The notes beneath the pieces are model-generated. The model had not been told where the DNA came from, ran no database searches, and saw only the letters and a list, made by a program, of their open reading frames with translations. A DNA stretch of 64,000 nt, from positions 2,604,001 through 2,668,000 of the forward strand of contig NZ_CP068437.1 of NCBI RefSeq assembly GCF_016757755.1. The letters run 5' to 3'. A program made the translations under genes and the position numbers. This DNA comes from Shewanella sp. KX20019. Its GTDB lineage: Bacteria > Pseudomonadota > Gammaproteobacteria > Enterobacterales > Shewanellaceae. Positions 63,540 through 64,000 of this stretch are shown one piece after another. How positions within the stretch are numbered: position 1 is the first letter of the stretch; each line of letters starts with the position of its first letter.

Positions 63540-64000
63540 GTGACCACTAGGAAAATTCTGCCACCTGTTTTTAATTTAGCAAAATTAATAATGTCGTGGA
63601 ATAACCGTGTCTATGACGCGATTATCTCTTTTGCAGGCAAACTTAGTGCAGTTCAAAAACTGTATCTGCTTGCGATACTCGTGCTTATTTTCTCAGACAG
63701 GTTGGTTTTTGTGGCTTTGCTTACCGTAGTCGGTCTTACCGCTGAATTTTGGCCGCTATTTAACCGTGTATGGCATTCTCTGGCTGGAAAAGCCGTTTTA
63801 TTACTTTTTTATGCCATTATTGCCAATTTCGCGTTAGCTGGAGCTGCTTCAGTCGTCAATGAAGTCGTCGGAGTCTCTTCGTCACACTTTAACTACACTC
63901 ATAACTTTGCCATATTGCTATTTCTCCCCTCTTGGGCGCTAGCCGTGAGTATTGTTGCATTACTTTTGCTACAGATAATAGCGCCGATTTATCTATTATT
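63540..64000 (+). CDS. Integral membrane protein, N-terminal part (runs off the window)
   Basis: The frame is open from GTG 63540 (behind aagga) through the right edge, 153 codons. It begins MTTRKILPPVFNLAKLIMSW and has several hydrophobic segments (LYLLAILVLIFSDRLVFVAL, AVLLLFYAIIANFALAGAA, FAILLFLPSWALAVSIVALL), hence a multi-pass inner membrane protein. No family recognised from the visible part. Confidence 0.75.
   Translation, partial: MTTRKILPPVFNLAKLIMSWNNRVYDAIISFAGKLSAVQKLYLLAILVLIFSDRLVFVALLTVVGLTAEFWPLFNRVWHSLAGKAVLLLFYAIIANFALAGAASVVNEVVGVSSSHFNYTHNFAILLFLPSWALAVSIVALLLLQIIAPIYLL

Noticed and set aside
1..64000. CRISPR arrays, insertion sequences, rRNA genes
   Set aside because: No regularly spaced direct repeats, no transposase genes with terminal repeats and no rRNA segments were seen.

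Overview
The window is a 64 kb stretch of a gammaproteobacterial chromosome with about 42-45% GC by eye. Gene content and protein sequences point to Shewanella or a very close relative. The evidence is an EtrA/Fnr-type regulator beside a complete cbb3 oxidase cluster, paired GAPDH genes around a DUF2989 lipoprotein, ald-lrp-ftsK-lolA-rarA-crcB-serS, and tusDCBE behind a yccA-type gene. The species call is inferred from family knowledge; no search was run.

Layout. 1-5.3 kb: end of an EEP nuclease, a RecQ paralogue, a DUF885 lipoprotein and an orphan OmpR-type response regulator. 5.3-7.2 kb: alanine dehydrogenase divergent from lrp, with an Lrp-like site between them. 7.3-15 kb: ftsK, lolA, rarA, crcB, serS and an aspartate/aromatic aminotransferase. 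15-20.4 kb: a YvcK-like protein, a Bax-like glucosaminidase, a DUF2987 protein, ttcA, uspE and etrA. 20.5-27.7 kb: the microaerobic respiration block, with ccoNOQP, a terminator, then ccoH-ccoI-ccoS and a TauE/SafE-like gene. Two FNR-type boxes 42 bp apart lie upstream of ccoN, and the second also faces a divergent lipoprotein gene. 28.5-32 kb: a Fur-box-preceded nine-cysteine mini-protein, a solitary tyrosine recombinase, and a 1.5 kb gene-free region. That region holds a 25/28 match to the E. coli chromosome dimer resolution site dif, bracketed by two inverted ~48 bp repeats. This window therefore probably spans the replication terminus.

32-49 kb: a diguanylate cyclase, a frameshifted acetyltransferase gene, an AraC-family regulator, a GNAT protein, a DsbA-like protein, a U32 protein, a Lon-like protease, Mn-dependent pyrophosphatase, a SEC-C protein and an RND efflux pair. 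48.8-49.2 kb: tRNA-Ser followed by two decayed copies of its own 3' end, each with a terminator. 49.3-54.7 kb: punC/punR, a YccA-type membrane protein, tusDCBE and a type IV pilin-like protein. 54.8-55.1 kb: a Gly-Cys-Leu tRNA operon. 55.6-59.3 kb: two GAPDH genes and the DUF2989 lipoprotein. 59.5-64 kb: two small hypotheticals, an FAD oxidoreductase with a GNAT partner, an M49-type peptidase lacking its catalytic half, and the start of a membrane protein.

The clearest functional groupings are EtrA/FNR control of the adjacent cbb3 oxidase and its assembly genes, Lrp with alanine dehydrogenase, PunR with PunC, and the Tus sulfur relay. The most unusual region is the dif zone, which combines a lone tyrosine recombinase with inverted recombinase-site-like repeats on either side of dif.
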